Under the pieces are notes generated by a model, which made no database searches, was not told where the DNA came from, and was given only the letters and a program-made list of their open reading frames with translations. Below are positions 61,596 through 64,000 of a stretch of 64,000 bases of DNA, piece after piece. A program made the translations under genes and the position numbers. The stretch covers positions 310,001-374,000 of the forward strand of contig NZ_CP107931.1 of NCBI RefSeq assembly GCF_036023875.1, read 5' to 3'. The DNA comes from Mycobacterium sp. NBC_00419 (GTDB lineage Bacteria > Actinomycetota > Actinomycetes > Mycobacteriales > Mycobacteriaceae). How positions within the stretch are numbered: position 1 is the stretch's first letter; every line of letters begins with the position of its first letter.

Positions 61596-63377
61596 GTGGC
61601 GCACCTGCTGGGGGCCGAAGCCCTCCACCTCGAGTATCCGACTCAGGTGGTTTTCGACTCGGTGACCGTCGGCGTCAACGAGGGCGCTCGCATCGGGATC
61701 GTGGGACGCAACGGCGACGGAAAATCCAGCCTGATGGGCATGCTGACGGGCCGCATCGCGCCGCACTCCGGCCGCGTCACCCGCCGCGGCGGCCTGCGGG
61801 TGGCGGCGCTGGATCAGGCCGACACCCTGGACCCGGCCGCCGCCGTCGGGACAGTGCTCGTCGGGGATCAGGCCGAACACGAATGGGCCGGCAACGCCCT
61901 GGTGCGCGATGTCGTCGACGGGCTGGTGTCCGACATCGACTGGCAGATGCCGGTGGGATCGCTGTCCGGCGGGCAGCGCCGCCGCGTCCAACTCGCAGAA
62001 CTGCTCATCGGCGACTGGGATGTGATCGCTCTCGACGAGCCGACCAACCACCTCGACATCGAGGGCATCACCTGGCTCTCCGAGCACCTGAAGAACCGCT
62101 GGGCACGCAGTTCCGGTGGGCTGCTGATCGTCACCCACGACCGCTGGTTCCTCGACGAGGTCGCCAACACGACGTGGGAGGTTCACGACGGGATCGTGGA
62201 GCCCTTCGACGGCGGCTATGCGGCCTACGTGCTCCAGCGGGTCGAACGCGACCGGGTGGCGGCGGCCAGCGAAGCCAAGCGACAGAACCTGATGCGCAAG
62301 GAGCTGGCGTGGCTGCGCCGGGGGCCACCGGCGCGTACCTCCAAGCCGAAGTTCCGGATCGATGCGGCAAACCAGTTGATCGCCGACGTCCCGCCGCTGC
62401 GCAACACCGTCGAGCTGTCCAAACTCGCGACCGCGCGGCTGGGCAAGGATGTCATCGACCTGCTCGATACGTCCGTGTCGTTCGACGGCAAGCCGGTATT
62501 GCGTGACGTCGAATGGCGCATCGGTCCCGGCGAGCGCACCGGAATCGTCGGCGCCAACGGCGCCGGGAAGTCGACGCTGCTGGGCCTGATCGCGGGCACG
62601 CTGGAACCCGATGGCGGCCGGGTCAAGCGCGGCAAGACCGTGCGGCTGGCCATGCTCGACCAGCAGTCCAGCCAGCTGGCCGATATCGAGGACGAGATGG
62701 TCCGCGATGTGGTCGGTCGACTCAAGGCGGGATATGTGGTCGACGGACGTGAGCTGACGCCCACACAACTGTTGGAGCGCTTGGGTTTTCGCCGCGAGCA
62801 GCTGTCGTCTCGAGTCAGAGAGCTCTCCGGCGGGCAGCGCCGGCGCCTGCAACTGATGCTGATCCTGCTCGAAGAGCCCAATGTGCTGGTGCTCGACGAG
62901 CCGACCAACGACGTCGACATCGACATGCTCTCGGCCACCGAAGATCTGCTCGACTCCTGGCCAGGAACCCTGATCGTGGTGTCCCACGACCGATACCTTC
63001 TCGAGCGTGTCACCGATCAGCAGTACGCGATCATCGACGGTCACCTGCGGCACCTGCCTGGCGGGGTCGACGAATACCTGCGGATCGCCGCCCGCCGTCA
63101 CGCCGCCGCGTCCACCGGCCCCACCTCGGCCACCCCGGCGCCGCATGCAGCGCTGTCGGGAGCCGAACTGCGCAACGTGGAAAAGGAGATCTCGGCGCTG
63201 GAGCGCGCACTGGGCAAGCTGTCAGACCGGGTCAACGCCAAGCACGTCGAACTGGCCGAACACGACCAGTCCGACCATGTCGGCATCGGCCGGCTGACCA
63301 AGGAGTTGCGCGAGCTCGAGGCCGAGGTGACCGAGAAGGAGAACCGCTGGCTGGAGCTTTCGGACCTGGTGGATTAG
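61596..63377 (+). CDS. ABC-F family ATPase (Uup/ribosome-protection type)
   Basis: The protein is 593 aa from the GTG at 61596; the frame starts earlier but without coding style. Two nucleotide-binding domains are fused: first Walker A GRNGDGKSS (near 37), LSGGQRRR, ALDEPTNHLD; second GANGAGKSTL (near 330), LSGGQRRR and VLDEPTNDVD. The DEPTNH(or ND)LD linkage, the absence of membrane segments and the C-terminal coiled coil (LERALGKLSDRVNAKHVELAE) make it a soluble ABC-F protein like Uup, acting on ribosomes or DNA rather than transporting. Divergent from the Rv1683-like gene. Confidence 0.9.
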   Translation: MAHLLGAEALHLEYPTQVVFDSVTVGVNEGARIGIVGRNGDGKSSLMGMLTGRIAPHSGRVTRRGGLRVAALDQADTLDPAAAVGTVLVGDQAEHEWAGNALVRDVVDGLVSDIDWQMPVGSLSGGQRRRVQLAELLIGDWDVIALDEPTNHLDIEGITWLSEHLKNRWARSSGGLLIVTHDRWFLDEVANTTWEVHDGIVEPFDGGYAAYVLQRVERDRVAAASEAKRQNLMRKELAWLRRGPPARTSKPKFRIDAANQLIADVPPLRNTVELSKLATARLGKDVIDLLDTSVSFDGKPVLRDVEWRIGPGERTGIVGANGAGKSTLLGLIAGTLEPDGGRVKRGKTVRLAMLDQQSSQLADIEDEMVRDVVGRLKAGYVVDGRELTPTQLLERLGFRREQLSSRVRELSGGQRRRLQLMLILLEEPNVLVLDEPTNDVDIDMLSATEDLLDSWPGTLIVVSHDRYLLERVTDQQYAIIDGHLRHLPGGVDEYLRIAARRHAAASTGPTSATPAPHAALSGAELRNVEKEISALERALGKLSDRVNAKHVELAEHDQSDHVGIGRLTKELRELEAEVTEKENRWLELSDLVD

Positions 63378-64000
63378 GCCGGTTGCGCGACGCCGTCGGG
63401 CATCGGGAACGGCCGCACGAGCAGCAGTCCGGACGCGGCGACGAGGCCACAGATCAGGATCGTCGTGCTCACCCCGATCCAGGTCGCGATGAGCCCGAAC
63501 AGCACACTGCCCGCAGCCAACGAGCCCTGCAGGGTCAGCGTGTAGAAGGACGTCATCAAGCCACGACTGTCGGCGGGTGACGCCGTCTGCACGGCCCACT
63601 GATGAGCCACCGTGAGGATGCCCCAGCAGAATCCGGCAACCAACAGGAACGACGCGTCGAGCAGCATGCTGTCCCATTGACTGATCCCGACGACGGCGAG
63701 CGAGAACCCGGCGACCGCAACCGAACTCAACACACCCATCCGCGCGTGCTTCTGCATCCACGGCATCAACGACACCGCCGACACCGTGCCCACCGCGAGC
63801 GCCGTCAGCAGACCGCCGTAGCCGATCACCTCGGTCTGGATGTTCTCCTTGGCTTCCAGCGGCAACAACGCCACCATCCCGGTGCAGGGCAGCATGAACG
63901 CGGTCAGCCGGATCAGCGGGCCGTATAACTGGCGCGACGCCCGAAGTGAACGCCACCCGTCGGCGAATGAGCCCAGCGCCTCGCGAAACGAGCCGGTCTC
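63374..64000 (-). CDS. MFS transporter, C-terminal part (truncated by window edge)
   Basis: The frame runs from the right edge (64000) to a stop at 63374-63376 and gives about 208 residues with at least six hydrophobic helices (YGGLLTALAVGTVSAVSLMP; GVLSSVAVAGFSLAVVGISQ; GSLAAGSVLFGLIATWIGV). The segment REALGSFADGWRSLRASRQLYGPLI at the edge is the cytoplasmic centre loop of an EntS/MFS_3-type exporter, so the N-terminal half lies outside the window. It overlaps the stop of the convergent ABC-F gene by 4 bases. Confidence 0.8.
   Translation of the reverse strand, partial: ETGSFREALGSFADGWRSLRASRQLYGPLIRLTAFMLPCTGMVALLPLEAKENIQTEVIGYGGLLTALAVGTVSAVSLMPWMQKHARMGVLSSVAVAGFSLAVVGISQWDSMLLDASFLLVAGFCWGILTVAHQWAVQTASPADSRGLMTSFYTLTLQGSLAAGSVLFGLIATWIGVSTTILICGLVAASGLLLVRPFPMPDGVAQPA

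Overview
The window is chromosomal DNA from a rapidly growing mycobacterium (Mycolicibacterium type). Evidence: high GC with many GTG starts; mycobacterial marker genes (tlyA, a 58-residue Rv1693-like protein, mctB/steA, desA1-like desaturase, an Rv1683-like hydrolase/ligase, a PGRS glycine-repeat protein); an rRNA operon directly downstream of tyrS, the known position of the second operon (rrnB) of fast growers; and a 16S gene with the short helix 18 of fast growers. No species is claimed.

Layout. 1-11,000: metabolic and envelope genes: a DUF1295 membrane protein, a membrane-anchored HNH nuclease overlapping a TetR gene, a divergent Rieske oxygenase with a very clear and probably leaderless promoter, a DAPDH-like dehydrogenase, exported proteins (M15-like peptidase, MPT64-like), an AzgA-type purine permease, an MHS-type MFS carrier and a Tat-exported amine oxidase. 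11,000-23,100: a large secreted glycosidase-like protein, an App1-type phosphatase, secreted proteins, a DesA1-like desaturase, an alpha/beta-hydrolase fused to a LuxR HTH, a methyltransferase overlapping a PE-less PGRS gene, an SDR and a CPBP membrane protease.

23,100-29,340 is the accessory stretch: a repeat-rich beta-roll-like protein, a SHOCT protein, an orphan, a 669-residue protein with a PD-(D/E)XK-type nuclease signature, about 800 bp without a convincing gene, and a complete IS481-family element lodged at the 3' end of tRNA-Pro(GGG). The IS is flanked by a 15-bp target duplication and separates the tRNA from its hairpin terminator.

29,400-47,900 (mostly minus strand) is the conserved block known in M. 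tuberculosis as Rv1691-Rv1713: der, cmk, rluB, scpB, scpA, parA, xerD, NUDIX, pyrG, mctB, steA, recN, nadK, tlyA, Rv1693, Rv1692 and Rv1691. Many of these genes overlap by 4-8 nt and look translationally coupled. They cover chromosome segregation, ribosome and rRNA modification, nucleotide synthesis, DNA repair and cell division.

47,950-53,620 is the rRNA operon (minus strand: 16S, tRNA-free spacer, 23S, 5S, strong terminator), with its promoter just after the tyrS stop. 53,650-63,400 continues the block (tyrS, mpg, ABC exporter plus TetR, Trm112-like, Rv1683-like). An ABC-F ATPase and the end of an MFS gene close the window.
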